From Dokdonella fugitiva (GTDB taxonomy: Bacteria > Pseudomonadota > Gammaproteobacteria > Xanthomonadales > Rhodanobacteraceae): a stretch of DNA of 64,000 nt. The DNA lies in NCBI RefSeq assembly GCF_014138265.1, contig NZ_JACGXL010000003.1, positions 186,001 through 250,000 on the forward strand. The letters are read 5' to 3'. The first letter of the stretch is position 1; each line of letters opens with the position of its first letter. A model generated the notes under the pieces. The model saw only the letters and a program-made list of their open reading frames with translations, was not told the origin of the DNA and did no database searches. Below are positions 16,303 through 24,428 of this stretch, piece by piece. The translations under genes were made by a program, and so were the position numbers.

Positions 16303-17370
16303 TCAATTGCGCGCCGGGTTGTTCTCGGCGAAGTACTCGTGGCTGTCCGCGTTGTCGATCGCGTGGTTCGGATTGCTGTTGGCGAGGTTGTGCGCGGCGG
16401 TCTGGCCGTAGGCCCAGTCGTCGGTGCCGGCGACGACGTTGAAGTGGCTCGACTCGTGCACGAGCGTGCCCGCGCGCGAATCGGTGCCGGTGTTCGGCGC
16501 CGACCAGAACGCACCGCAAAGGTACACGCGGTACGGCTGCGTCGGGTAGACGTAGGCGTAGGTGCCGCTGTCGGTGCAGCTGCAGTCGAACGTGTACGGC
16601 TGCGACGACAGCGCGCTCTTCAGATTGGTGAAGTGCGTGCGCACGGTCGAATAGCGGCTGCTCGTGTAGGTGCCGAACCACCAGGTGTAGCGCGTGCCGT
16701 GCGTGCCTGCGTCGAGGTAGCTCTTCGCATTGGTCGCGTAGGTGACCGCGGAGTTGCGCGCGGTCGCGAGCTGCGTCTGGCGCGTGTTGCTGCAGCTGAC
16801 GAAACTGTTGGTCGCCGCCAGCACGCCGGGTGCACCCTGCGTCGACATGGCTTCGTCGAACGCGTCCGGCGCGCCGTCGACCCACAGCGTCACCGCGTCG
16901 CTGTCGATCGCCGCCGTCGCGGCCACGCCGGCCTTGGACGCCTGCTGTGCCTCGAGCAATGCACTCTGGGCGTCGCGCACGTAACGGATCGCGTACTGGC
17001 CACCCGCCTTCATGTCGTAGTACGCGCTGAGGTCGACCTCGACCGAACGCGATTCGCCCGGCTTCAGCTCGATGTAGTCGCCCGCGCCCGGTGCGGCGCG
17101 CTTGTACATCGGGCCGACGTAGGCGACGGCCGCGCCGTCGCGCTCGACGCTGAACAGGTCGGACGTGACGCCGTCGAACGGCGTCTGCCAGCGCAGCACG
17201 TGCATCGCCGCCGCGCCGTCGTTCGCCATCGTGAAGACGAGCTTGCCGCTGCCGATGTCGGCGGCCTTCGCCGAAGCATCCAGGTGCACGGAGACGCCGC
17301 CCGGTGCCGCGGCGGCGGTACCTGCGAACGCGCAGGCGAACAACAACGATCCCAACAAGACCTTACCCAT
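16303..17370 (-). CDS. secreted M35 (deuterolysin/aspzincin) metallopeptidase
   Basis: 355 aa. Signal peptide is about residues 1-22 (MGKVLLGSLLFACAFAGTAAAA). The middle (about 25-125) resembles an Ig-like propeptide. The catalytic domain holds HESSH at about 293-297 and GTDDWAYG about 12 residues later, the zinc-ligand signature of M35 enzymes in which Asp is the third ligand. These peptidases often cut before Lys residues; specificity here is not shown. Two NNPARN/ENN residues end the protein. It is monocistronic: a palindromic repeat lies in the leader and a strong terminator follows. Confidence 0.9.
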   Translation of the reverse strand: MGKVLLGSLLFACAFAGTAAAAPGGVSVHLDASAKAADIGSGKLVFTMANDGAAAMHVLRWQTPFDGVTSDLFSVERDGAAVAYVGPMYKRAAPGAGDYIELKPGESRSVEVDLSAYYDMKAGGQYAIRYVRDAQSALLEAQQASKAGVAATAAIDSDAVTLWVDGAPDAFDEAMSTQGAPGVLAATNSFVSCSNTRQTQLATARNSAVTYATNAKSYLDAGTHGTRYTWWFGTYTSSRYSTVRTHFTNLKSALSSQPYTFDCSCTDSGTYAYVYPTQPYRVYLCGAFWSAPNTGTDSRAGTLVHESSHFNVVAGTDDWAYGQTAAHNLANSNPNHAIDNADSHEYFAENNPARN

Positions 17371-17385
17371 GGCTCTCCCTCATGT

Positions 17386-17415
17386 GGTAGGAGCGGGCAT
17401 CGTCGATGCCCGCGC
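17386..17415. repeat. REP-like palindrome
   Basis: GTAGGAGCGGGCATC...GATGCCCGC: the arms 17393-17402 and 17404-17413 are a perfect 10-bp inverted repeat around one base, preceded by GTAGGA. This 'GTAGGAGCGGGC' head is the form of REP elements seen in pseudomonads and xanthomonads. It lies about 20 bp upstream of the M35 start codon. Confidence 0.6.
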
Positions 17416-17509
17416 GGCCCCCAAAGCCGCGCGCGGAGCGTATGGGGTGTCGCGCCGGCGCGTAACGCGGCAGCGCAACAAGCGCGCCGCGCAATGCGAC
17501 CTGCGTCAC

Positions 17510-17890
17510 TCATTCAGGCAGGAAGACCTTCTCGAACCCGGCGACGAGGATGCGGTCGATCACGGTCACGGACCCGCGCATGCCGCTCGTGAGGTCGCCG
17601 TGCTGGTCGCAGTAGTAGCCGATCGTGCCGAGGCGGTTGAAGCGCACCGATACCTGCCACGGCTGGCTGCTCGGCGCGTTGTGCAGGTTGCAGTCGAGCG
17701 CGCAGGTGAAGCTGCCGTCGTCGGCGCGCACGTTGTGCAGGCCGCCGTTGTTGACGAAGTGGATCGAATCGCCCTGGTAAATCTCGATCTGCGCGGGCGA
17801 GAACGTCATGTCCGCGTTCGCGGTCACGGTGAACGAGCGCGCCTGCGCGTTCGACGCGGCGAGCGCGCAGGCGAGGAGCAACGCGCGCAT
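17510..17890 (-). CDS. secreted cupredoxin (type-1 copper protein)
   Basis: 126 aa. Signal peptide is about residues 1-18 (MRALLLACALAASNAQA). The domain starts SFTVTANADMTFSPAQIEIYQGDSI and has the blue-copper ligands: His in LHNV, then Cys, His and Met in YYCDQHGDLTSGM (C-x2-H-x4-M). It is therefore a small electron carrier or copper holder of the plastocyanin kind. An extra C-TCALDC pair could form a disulfide. The C-terminal tail DRILVAGFEKVF carries a 'GFE' motif shared with two other secreted proteins in this window. It is 7 bp after the DUF1501 gene, so in one operon. Confidence 0.85.
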   Translation of the reverse strand: MRALLLACALAASNAQARSFTVTANADMTFSPAQIEIYQGDSIHFVNNGGLHNVRADDGSFTCALDCNLHNAPSSQPWQVSVRFNRLGTIGYYCDQHGDLTSGMRGSVTVIDRILVAGFEKVFLPE

Positions 17891-17897
17891 CGCGCTG

Positions 17898-19427
17898 TCA
17901 GGCCATGAAGCCGAGGTTGCCGCCGGCGGCGAAGCGGCCGAGGTTCGGGAACATGTCCGCGATGCCGCTGGCGTCGACGCCGTACCAGCGCGCGAGCGTC
18001 GCCGAGTACTGGTCGACGGCGAGGGTCGGGATGATCTGGCCATAGCCGGTGTCGTCGGGATTGCCGTTGTTCGGGAGGCCTTCGTCGTACTGCGCCAGCG
18101 ACGGCATGGTGCCGTAGAACCGCTGACCGCGTACAGCGCCGCCGACGACGAAGTGGTGGCCGCCCCAGCCGTGGTCGGTGCCGTCGCTGTTGACCGCGAG
18201 CGAACGGCCGAAATCGGACGCGGTGAAGGCCGTGACGCCGTCGGCGACACCCATCTCGACGGTCGCCGCGTGGAACGCCGCGAGCGCCTGCGACAGTTGC
18301 TGCAGGTTGTCCGCCTGGTCGGTCAGCTGCGTGCCGTGCGTGTCGTAGTTGCCGACGGAGACGAAGAACACCTGGCGGTTCATGCCGAGCGCCGCGCGCA
18401 CCTTGATCATGAGCGCGACGGCGGCGAGCTGGTTGCCGAGGTCCGTGTCGGGGAACGGCGTGGTGAGGCGCGTGCCGGTCATCGCCGCGTTGAGCAGCGC
18501 CGCGTTGGCGATCGCGCGATTCGCGGTATCGGCGAAGGCGCGTTCGAGCACGTGCGCCTGCGTGCCGCTCGCGCGCAGCGCGTCGTACGCGGCGGCGCGC
18601 CCGGGATCGTTGCCGTTGCCGACCACCCACGATTCGGGGCCGTCGCCGCGGAAGCTCATGCCCTGCACCTGGAAGAAATCGACCGGGTTGCCCTGGTCGT
18701 CGACGCCGGCCGCGGCGAACGCCGCACCGTAGGCATCGACGGCGAACTGATTGACGCTCGCCGCGCGCTGGAAGCGGTTCTCGCCGGACAGCGTGATGCT
18801 CATCGGCAGCTCGCCCGCGTTCGAGCTGTACAGCATGTCGGCGATGCGCCCGCCCCAGCCGTTCGCGTTGGCGTCGTCGGGGCGCGAGGTCTGCCACTGG
18901 TTGGTCTGGTCGTCGTGCGAATACAGTTGCGGCGGCGTCAGCACGGCACCGCTCTGGTACTGCTGTTGCGTGATCGGATAGAGCAGCGAGCCGACGTTGG
19001 CGACGATCGCGGCCTTGCCGCTGTTGAACAGGCCGCGCAGGCCCGCATTGCCGCCTGCAACCTGGCCCATCGACGGATGCATGCCGTAGGTCGCGCCGTC
19101 ACTCGGCAGTCCGCCGGGCAGGCCGCCCTGGGCGGCGAGCGGATTGAGCACGTTCGCCTGCAGGTCGCCCTGAGCGATCGCGAGCGCCTGGCGCGTGGCC
19201 TGGTAGGTCGCGTAGTGCGACGCGTCGCACGGCACGATCGTGTTGAAGCTGTCGTTGCCGCCGTACAGGTAGACGCAGACGAGCGCCTTGTAGTCGGTGA
19301 ACGCGTAGCGACGTCCCGCCGCCGCGGCCGAAATCAGCCGCAGGTTGCCGAGCGCGCCGTAGAGGCTGGCGCCGCCGAGCGCGGCGCAGATGCTCCGTCG
19401 CAGGAACTCACGTCGATTCACGTGCAT
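17898..19427 (-). CDS. DUF1501 family Tat-exported protein
   Basis: 509 aa. The N-terminus NRREFLRR followed by a weakly hydrophobic Ala/Gly-rich segment is a twin-arginine signal. The body matches the DUF1501 pattern: YKALVCVYLYGGNDSFNTIVP near residue 50, and TDHGWGGHHFVVGG about 420. DUF1501 is a sulfatase-like (alkaline-phosphatase fold) family of unknown activity, almost always next to DUF1800 genes, as here. It has 46 bp to the upstream DUF1800 gene and 7 bp to a downstream cupredoxin. Folded export by Tat suggests a metal or other cofactor loaded in the cytoplasm. Confidence 0.9.
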   Translation of the reverse strand: MHVNRREFLRRSICAALGGASLYGALGNLRLISAAAAGRRYAFTDYKALVCVYLYGGNDSFNTIVPCDASHYATYQATRQALAIAQGDLQANVLNPLAAQGGLPGGLPSDGATYGMHPSMGQVAGGNAGLRGLFNSGKAAIVANVGSLLYPITQQQYQSGAVLTPPQLYSHDDQTNQWQTSRPDDANANGWGGRIADMLYSSNAGELPMSITLSGENRFQRAASVNQFAVDAYGAAFAAAGVDDQGNPVDFFQVQGMSFRGDGPESWVVGNGNDPGRAAAYDALRASGTQAHVLERAFADTANRAIANAALLNAAMTGTRLTTPFPDTDLGNQLAAVALMIKVRAALGMNRQVFFVSVGNYDTHGTQLTDQADNLQQLSQALAAFHAATVEMGVADGVTAFTASDFGRSLAVNSDGTDHGWGGHHFVVGGAVRGQRFYGTMPSLAQYDEGLPNNGNPDDTGYGQIIPTLAVDQYSATLARWYGVDASGIADMFPNLGRFAAGGNLGFMA

Positions 19428-19473
19428 GGGTGGATCCTCTCTGCGTACGCGGTCGAGCCGCCGGCGGCGCGGC

Positions 19474-21363
19474 TCATTTCTGGATCGAGTATTCGGGTGA
19501 ATTGAAGATGAGGTAGAGCGCTTCCTGCACGCGTGCGCGGCCGATGTCGTCGTAGTCGCCCGGGTCCATCGCGGCGAGGCGCGTGACGAGCACGTTGCGC
19601 ATGAACGGCGACATCTGTCCGCCCATCATGAGCAGGCTGTAGCGATCGACCAGCGCGGCCGGATCGCTCGCCGCGAGCGGCGCATCGCGCGCCTCGTTCA
19701 CCTGCAGCGTCTGCGGGTTGTCCGCGTCCCAGCAGGCTTCGCTCGCGGTGTAGTTGCAGAAGACCTGGTGGAACAGATAGTTCGGCATCGCCGTCGACGT
19801 CGTGTCGCCGAGGATCTGGAACTCGGGGCTGACCAGGCCGCGCGTGCGCACCTCGCCGGGCTGGGCGAAATCGGGCTTGAAGAAGTTGAACACGGTCGGC
19901 GAATACAGCGGCGCCTGGCCGATCTGCTCGACGATCGGCGGCCACGTGTCGAGGTTGCCCGAGCGCCCGCTGTAGAGCGCGTCGCCGGTCGGCGTGCGCG
20001 CCGCCATCGCGCGCCACAGCTGGGTGATCCTGAGCAGCGGCTCGCGCAACTTGCCGAACGTGTCCGGCTTCTGCCACTGGCCATAGCGCGCTTCCGGATC
20101 GAGCAGGATCGCCTTCACCACGGCCTTGAGGTTGCCGCGCACGTGCGAGGCGCTGCCGTCGTCGTTGAACACCTGCGCGACGCGCTGCACGTACGCCGGT
20201 GTCGGATTGCTGGTGACGAGGCGCTGGATCAGGCGGATCGCGATGAACGGGCCGACGTTCGGATGGTGGAACACGTTGTCGAGCGCGGCGGTGAGTTCGG
20301 CCTGCGCCGCGCCACCGTGCGCGAGCACGCCGCCCGCGAGCGCGACGCCCGGGTAATCGAGCAGTTGCTTGTCGGTCGTGTCGTCGTGCCAGTACTCGAC
20401 CGGTTCCATCGGACGCTGCCAGGCGAGATCGTCGCTGTTGGCCGGGCCGCAGTAGAAGTACTGCCAAGGATTCTCGGGGTTGTTGCAGCAGAGCGGCACG
20501 CCGTCCTGGTAGTCGACGCTGCATCCGACGCTGTTGAAGTCCCAGCCGGTGAACACGGCGGCGAAACCGCGCACGGCTTCCTGGCCATAGGTCGCCACGG
20601 GCTGGCCGTTGACGAGCTTGGGCGTGCCGTCGAGATTGAGCTGGACGAGGCCGATCGAGAACAACTGGTTGATCTCGCGCGCGTAGTTCTCGTCCGGATG
20701 GATGTTCTCCTCCGGATTCGCCTTCTGGTTCTGGATCGAGCTGAGGAACACGCCCATCGCGGGATGCTTGGTGACGTCCTCGAGCAGGTTGCGGTAGTTG
20801 CCGAACGCATCCGCGGCGAGCATGTCGTAGAAGCTCGCGAGCGCCCACGGCTGCTGGGCGAGCGTGCCGTTGCTGTTGGAGACGACGAAGATCTCGCTCA
20901 GCGCGAACGCGACGCGCTGGCGCAACTGGTCGGTCGGGACCTGCTGCGAGCGGCTCGGATCCGGCGTGCCGACGGAATTGATCGTCCATGTCTGCAGGCG
21001 CGTGCCGGCCCATTCGGCGACCACGTTGCAATAGTCGTCGCCGGCCGGGCAGGACAGGCCCTGCACCCAGTCGAGGTAGGGCACCTGCGTCGACGGCACC
21101 TTGGCGAACTGCTCGTTGAGCCACGCGCCGTAGCCGACCGCGCGCAGGTGCGCGATGTCCTCGGTGGTCGCGCCGAACGTCGCCTGGGCGAGGAAGCGCG
21201 ACGCGTCGGCGTCCGTCGCCGGGCCGCCGGCGATGCCTTCGAAGCCGTCGTGGAAGGTCTGGTCGGGCCAGTGGCTCTGCGCGCTCGTGCGCGCGGCCGG
21301 CAGCGCGCACAGGCACGCGAGCGCGACGACCCGGAAATCCCGCAGGGATCTTGCGAACCGCAT
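19474..21363 (-). CDS. DUF1800 family secreted protein
   Basis: 629 aa from the ATG at 21363 with GGGGAGG five bases upstream; the frame stays open far upstream but without a better start. A signal peptide of about 28 residues ends at TSAQ. Then comes WPDQTFHDGFEG (the 'GFE' motif) and the DUF1800 start ASRFLAQATFGATTEDIAHLRAVGYGAWLNEQF. Characteristic blocks: HPAMGVFLSS, NYAREINQLFSIGL (about 225), VRGFAAVFTGW, and FNFFKPDF toward the C-terminus. Function unknown; partner of DUF1501. A CCNNPENPW...YFYCG insert with cysteines is present at about 280. Confidence 0.9.
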   Translation of the reverse strand: MRFARSLRDFRVVALACLCALPAARTSAQSHWPDQTFHDGFEGIAGGPATDADASRFLAQATFGATTEDIAHLRAVGYGAWLNEQFAKVPSTQVPYLDWVQGLSCPAGDDYCNVVAEWAGTRLQTWTINSVGTPDPSRSQQVPTDQLRQRVAFALSEIFVVSNSNGTLAQQPWALASFYDMLAADAFGNYRNLLEDVTKHPAMGVFLSSIQNQKANPEENIHPDENYAREINQLFSIGLVQLNLDGTPKLVNGQPVATYGQEAVRGFAAVFTGWDFNSVGCSVDYQDGVPLCCNNPENPWQYFYCGPANSDDLAWQRPMEPVEYWHDDTTDKQLLDYPGVALAGGVLAHGGAAQAELTAALDNVFHHPNVGPFIAIRLIQRLVTSNPTPAYVQRVAQVFNDDGSASHVRGNLKAVVKAILLDPEARYGQWQKPDTFGKLREPLLRITQLWRAMAARTPTGDALYSGRSGNLDTWPPIVEQIGQAPLYSPTVFNFFKPDFAQPGEVRTRGLVSPEFQILGDTTSTAMPNYLFHQVFCNYTASEACWDADNPQTLQVNEARDAPLAASDPAALVDRYSLLMMGGQMSPFMRNVLVTRLAAMDPGDYDDIGRARVQEALYLIFNSPEYSIQK

Positions 21364-21458
21364 CACGACCTCCCCTTCCGGCGTTCCGGAATGCGCGGAC
21401 TCTAATCCTCCCGTGCGATCGCGTTCATGACGCGTACCGCAATTGCGCGATGCGATGC

Positions 21459-21854
21459 TCAGCTTTCGGCGCGCGCCGACTTGCGCTTGCCCGTCTGCGC
21501 GGGCGGCCCCCAGAGCAGGTGGTCGACGTCGCGCTCCCAGCCGTGCACGGCGAGGTCGACGCGGCCGCCACGGACGAGCACGCCTTCTCCGGCGAGGTGA
21601 CGCACCTGTTCGCGGAACGCCTTGCTGCCCGGTGGGAACGCGATGCGGCCGTCGGCGCGCAGGACGCGGTACCACGGCAGCCCGAGCGCGGACGGCGCTT
21701 CGCGCAGCACCGTACCGACCAGGCGAGCGCGTCCCGGCAAGCCGGCGCGGCGGGCGATTTCGCCGTAGTTGGCGACGCGCCCCTGCGGTATCGCGGCGAT
21801 CGCCGCACGAATCGCGTGGTGGGCGGGCGGCGGTTCGGGCCGGACTGACTTCAT
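21459..21854 (-). CDS. alkyltransferase-like protein (ATL)
   Basis: 131 aa, matching the DNA-binding domain of O6-alkylguanine-DNA methyltransferase: GRVANYGEIARRAGLPGRARLVG (helix-turn-helix with Arg finger) and PWYRV at residues 60-64 where active MGMT has PCHRV. Loss of the cysteine is the hallmark of ATLs, which flip and flag O6-alkylguanine for nucleotide excision repair. The C-terminal extension (VHGWERDVDHLLWGPPAQTGKRK) is as in the proteobacterial ATLs. Divergent from the 134-aa gene, 46 bp apart. Very likely correct. Confidence 0.9.
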   Translation of the reverse strand: MKSVRPEPPPAHHAIRAAIAAIPQGRVANYGEIARRAGLPGRARLVGTVLREAPSALGLPWYRVLRADGRIAFPPGSKAFREQVRHLAGEGVLVRGGRVDLAVHGWERDVDHLLWGPPAQTGKRKSARAES

Positions 21855-21900
21855 GGCGCACGCACGCTAGCATAGAGGCCGCGCCCGCCGGAGATTCCTC

Positions 21901-22305
21901 GTGCAGAGTTTCGAACAGATCCGTTCCCATGTCGGCAGCCGCCACGCGCTGCGCACGAACGATCCGTACCTCATCAGCTTCGACCTCACGCTCGCGGACG
22001 GTCGCCACCAGGGCGTCTACCTCGCGGAGATGGAGGACGAGGAAGGCGCGAAGTACCTGCGCATCTCGACACCGATCGGTCCGTACACCGGCATGGACGG
22101 CGCGCGCTGCCTGCGCTTCAACTGGGAACAGCGCACCGGCTACCTCGCGATCAGCGACCTGGAAGGCTCGCCGTACCTGCAGCTGTGCGAGAACCGCCCG
22201 TACACCCTGCTCTCGCCGAGCGAGATCGATCGCGTGATCGCCGAACTCGGCGCGCTCGGCGACCGCATGGAGCAGGCGATCTCGAACGGCGGCGACACGT
22301 TCTGA
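21901..22305 (+). CDS. hypothetical protein, 134 aa
   Basis: Starts at GTG with GGAG eight bases upstream. It has no signal peptide or membrane helix, so is probably cytosolic. The sequence is acidic, with alternating strand-like segments (LISFDLTLADGRHQGVYLAEMEDEEG, YLRISTPIG) and a helical C-terminus (SEIDRVIAELGALGDRMEQAI). The overall layout resembles small alpha/beta fold proteins such as YbjN or type III chaperones, but no motif proves it. It is transcribed away from the ATL gene and converges on the phosphate transporter. Codon use is like its neighbours, so I think it is real. Confidence 0.65.
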   Translation: MQSFEQIRSHVGSRHALRTNDPYLISFDLTLADGRHQGVYLAEMEDEEGAKYLRISTPIGPYTGMDGARCLRFNWEQRTGYLAISDLEGSPYLQLCENRPYTLLSPSEIDRVIAELGALGDRMEQAISNGGDTF

Positions 22306-22343
22306 CGGCGCAGGCGGCGCGAGCCGCGCTGCCGTCGTGGGTC

Positions 22344-22373
22344 GGGGGGGGGGCGAGCAGCGGCTTCGCCGCT
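22344..22373. repeat. G10 tract and short hairpin between convergent genes
   Basis: Ten consecutive G residues (22344-22353) precede a 6-bp stem (AGCGGC with GCCGCT, 3-nt loop, 22359-22373). It lies in the 95-bp gap between the convergent 134-aa gene and the PiT gene. The hairpin may end one or both transcripts; the G-run is outside coding sequence. Confidence 0.5.
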
Positions 22374-22400
22374 CCCCGATGCAACGCCGCGCCGATTCGC

Positions 22401-23534
22401 TCAGCCGAGCAGGCCGAACATCCGCGCGCCGCGAACGAGCAGCCAGGCGATGCCGCCGGTGACCGGCAGGGTGAGGATCCACGCCCACACCATGCGCTCG
22501 ACGATCGTCCAGCGGATCGCGTTGGCGCGCTTGGCGACGCCGACGCCGAGGATCGCCGCCGAGATGTTGTGCGTCGTCGACACCGGGATACCGAAATGCG
22601 ATGCGGTGAGGATCACGCTCGCCGAGGCGGTTTCGGCGGCGAAGCCGTTGATCGGGTGCAGCTTGACCATCTTGTGACCGAGCGTCTTGATGATGCGCCA
22701 GCCACCGACCGCGGTACCGGCCGCCATCACGAGGGCGCAGAGGATCTTGATCCACATCGCGATCTCGAACTGCTTGCCCGCGTCTTCCTCGATGCGCAGG
22801 AAATGCAGCCACGACGGCACCTGGTCGAGCGTGCCGGACGCGGTCGCCGTGGCCAGCGCGAGCGCGATGATGCCCATCGTCTTCTGCGCGTCGTTCATGC
22901 CGTGCGACAGGCCCATCGCGCTCGCCGAAACGAGCTGCGCCTTGCCGAAGAACGCGTTCGCGAACCGCGTGCGACCGAGCCGCTGCAACGGCCCCTTGCG
23001 CGAACCGAGGAACTCGATCAGCGAGAACAGCAGGCCCATGAACAGCAGGCCGAGCACGAAGCCGGCGACCGGCGAGGTCACCATCGGCACGATCACCTTC
23101 GGCAACACGCCCTTCTCGCCCCACCAGTGTGCGCCGCCCTGCACCCAGATGATCGCGCGCCAGTCGTCGTGCGCGGCGGCCAGCGCGGCGCCGCAGAGGC
23201 CGCCGACGAGCGCGTGCGAGGAACTCGAAGGCAGGCCCCACCACCAGGTGATGAGGTTCCAGGCCACGGCGCCGAGCAGCGCGCAGATCAGCACGATCGG
23301 CGTGACGGCGACGAGGTTGGTGTCGATAAGCCCGGACGCGATCGTCTTCGCGACCGCGGTGCCGATCAGCGCGCCGACGAGGTTGGTCGCCGCGGCGAGC
23401 AGCACTGCCTGGCCCGGGCTGAGCACCTTGGTCGCGACCACGGTCGCGATCGAATTGGCGGTGTCGTGAAAGCCGTTGATGTACTCGAAGGCCAGCGCGA
23501 TCAGCACGACCAGCAGGACGAGGGTCAGTTCCAT
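22401..23534 (-). CDS. PiT family inorganic phosphate transporter
   Basis: 377 aa from MELTLVLLVVLIALAFEY; a start 21 codons earlier would add a Ser/Arg-rich stretch. About ten transmembrane helices. The PiT signature appears twice: FEYINGFHDTANSIATVVATKVLSPGQAV near the N-terminus and GLSHGMNDAQKTMGIIAL in the second half, reflecting the inverted-repeat fold. Members are low-affinity symporters of (metal-)phosphate with H+ or Na+ in the inner membrane. It lies 28 bp after the DUF47 gene, the usual pair. Confidence 0.93.
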   Translation of the reverse strand: MELTLVLLVVLIALAFEYINGFHDTANSIATVVATKVLSPGQAVLLAAATNLVGALIGTAVAKTIASGLIDTNLVAVTPIVLICALLGAVAWNLITWWWGLPSSSSHALVGGLCGAALAAAHDDWRAIIWVQGGAHWWGEKGVLPKVIVPMVTSPVAGFVLGLLFMGLLFSLIEFLGSRKGPLQRLGRTRFANAFFGKAQLVSASAMGLSHGMNDAQKTMGIIALALATATASGTLDQVPSWLHFLRIEEDAGKQFEIAMWIKILCALVMAAGTAVGGWRIIKTLGHKMVKLHPINGFAAETASASVILTASHFGIPVSTTHNISAAILGVGVAKRANAIRWTIVERMVWAWILTLPVTGGIAWLLVRGARMFGLLG

Positions 23535-23562
23535 CGACAATCCTTGCTCGGCCGCGGCGCGG

Positions 23563-24192
23563 TCAGGAGTTCTTGAGGACGATCTGGTAGACGACATTGC
23601 CGGCGTCGCGGCAACGGTCGATCGCCTTTTCCAGCAGCTCGAACAGGTCTTTCAGCAGCAGGATGCGGATCGGCTCGTGGCGGCCGCCATAGAGGTCGCG
23701 GTACAGCTCCAGCAGCAGGCGATCGGCCTCGTTCTCGATCGCCTGCAGGCGATCGTTGAGCGCGCTCATCGCCTCGAGGTTCATGCCCTTGCGCAACTGC
23801 GCGACCATCTGGCGGATCACCTCGGCGGCCTTCTCGAGCAACGCGGCGCGCGTGCCGAAATCGATGTCGCCGAGGCGGTCGGCGGCGAGCGCGTAACGCT
23901 CGGCGAACTTCGAGATCGCCTTGGTGATCTTGTTGAGCGCGGCCGACAGCGCCTCGATGTCCTCGCGGTCGAGCGCCGTCACGAACGTGTTGACGAGCTC
24001 CCTGCTGATCTGCGCGGTGAGGTCCTTCTCGCGCTTGCGCGCGAGCATGAACTCGTCGAGCGAGACCGCCTGCTGGCGTGTCGCGAGCATCTTGACGAGC
24101 GCGGCGGCGGAGTCGCGCGCCGCATCGGCACTGGCTTCGAGCAGGCCGTAGAACTTGTCGCCCTTGCCGAAAATCGTCTGCAGCGAAAACAT
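23563..24192 (-). CDS. DUF47/PhoU-like protein, partner of PiT
   Basis: 209 aa, nearly all helical: long amphipathic helices such as DSAAALVKMLATRQ, LTAQISRELVNTFVTALDREDIEALSAALNKITKAI and LNDRLQAIENEADRLLLELYRDLYG. This is the DUF47 (PhoU-like) family. It is encoded directly upstream of the PiT transporter and probably regulates or couples to it. Its DRED motif (about residues 72-75) and EADR match the family's conserved acidic blocks. Cytosolic or membrane-peripheral. Well supported by family and context. Confidence 0.9.
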   Translation of the reverse strand: MFSLQTIFGKGDKFYGLLEASADAARDSAAALVKMLATRQQAVSLDEFMLARKREKDLTAQISRELVNTFVTALDREDIEALSAALNKITKAISKFAERYALAADRLGDIDFGTRAALLEKAAEVIRQMVAQLRKGMNLEAMSALNDRLQAIENEADRLLLELYRDLYGGRHEPIRILLLKDLFELLEKAIDRCRDAGNVVYQIVLKNS

Positions 24193-24428
24193 GGGGTGCG
24201 GGTCCTGTCGTTGTCGGGGGCCGTGCCGCGCGAGCGGCGCGTATGTTACAGCACCGTTTCAGCATCGTGTCGGCGCCTGCCCCGGCCACGCCGGGCGTCG
24301 CGTCGTTGCTACACTCGCCGCAAACGCGCGCCGACCGGGCGCGGCCGGCGTACCGCGGCAGGCCGCGCGGCGCCTTTTCCGGGCGAGTCGAGGACGACTC
24401 CCCGCCACCCTGGGGGCAAGCGGCCCGG

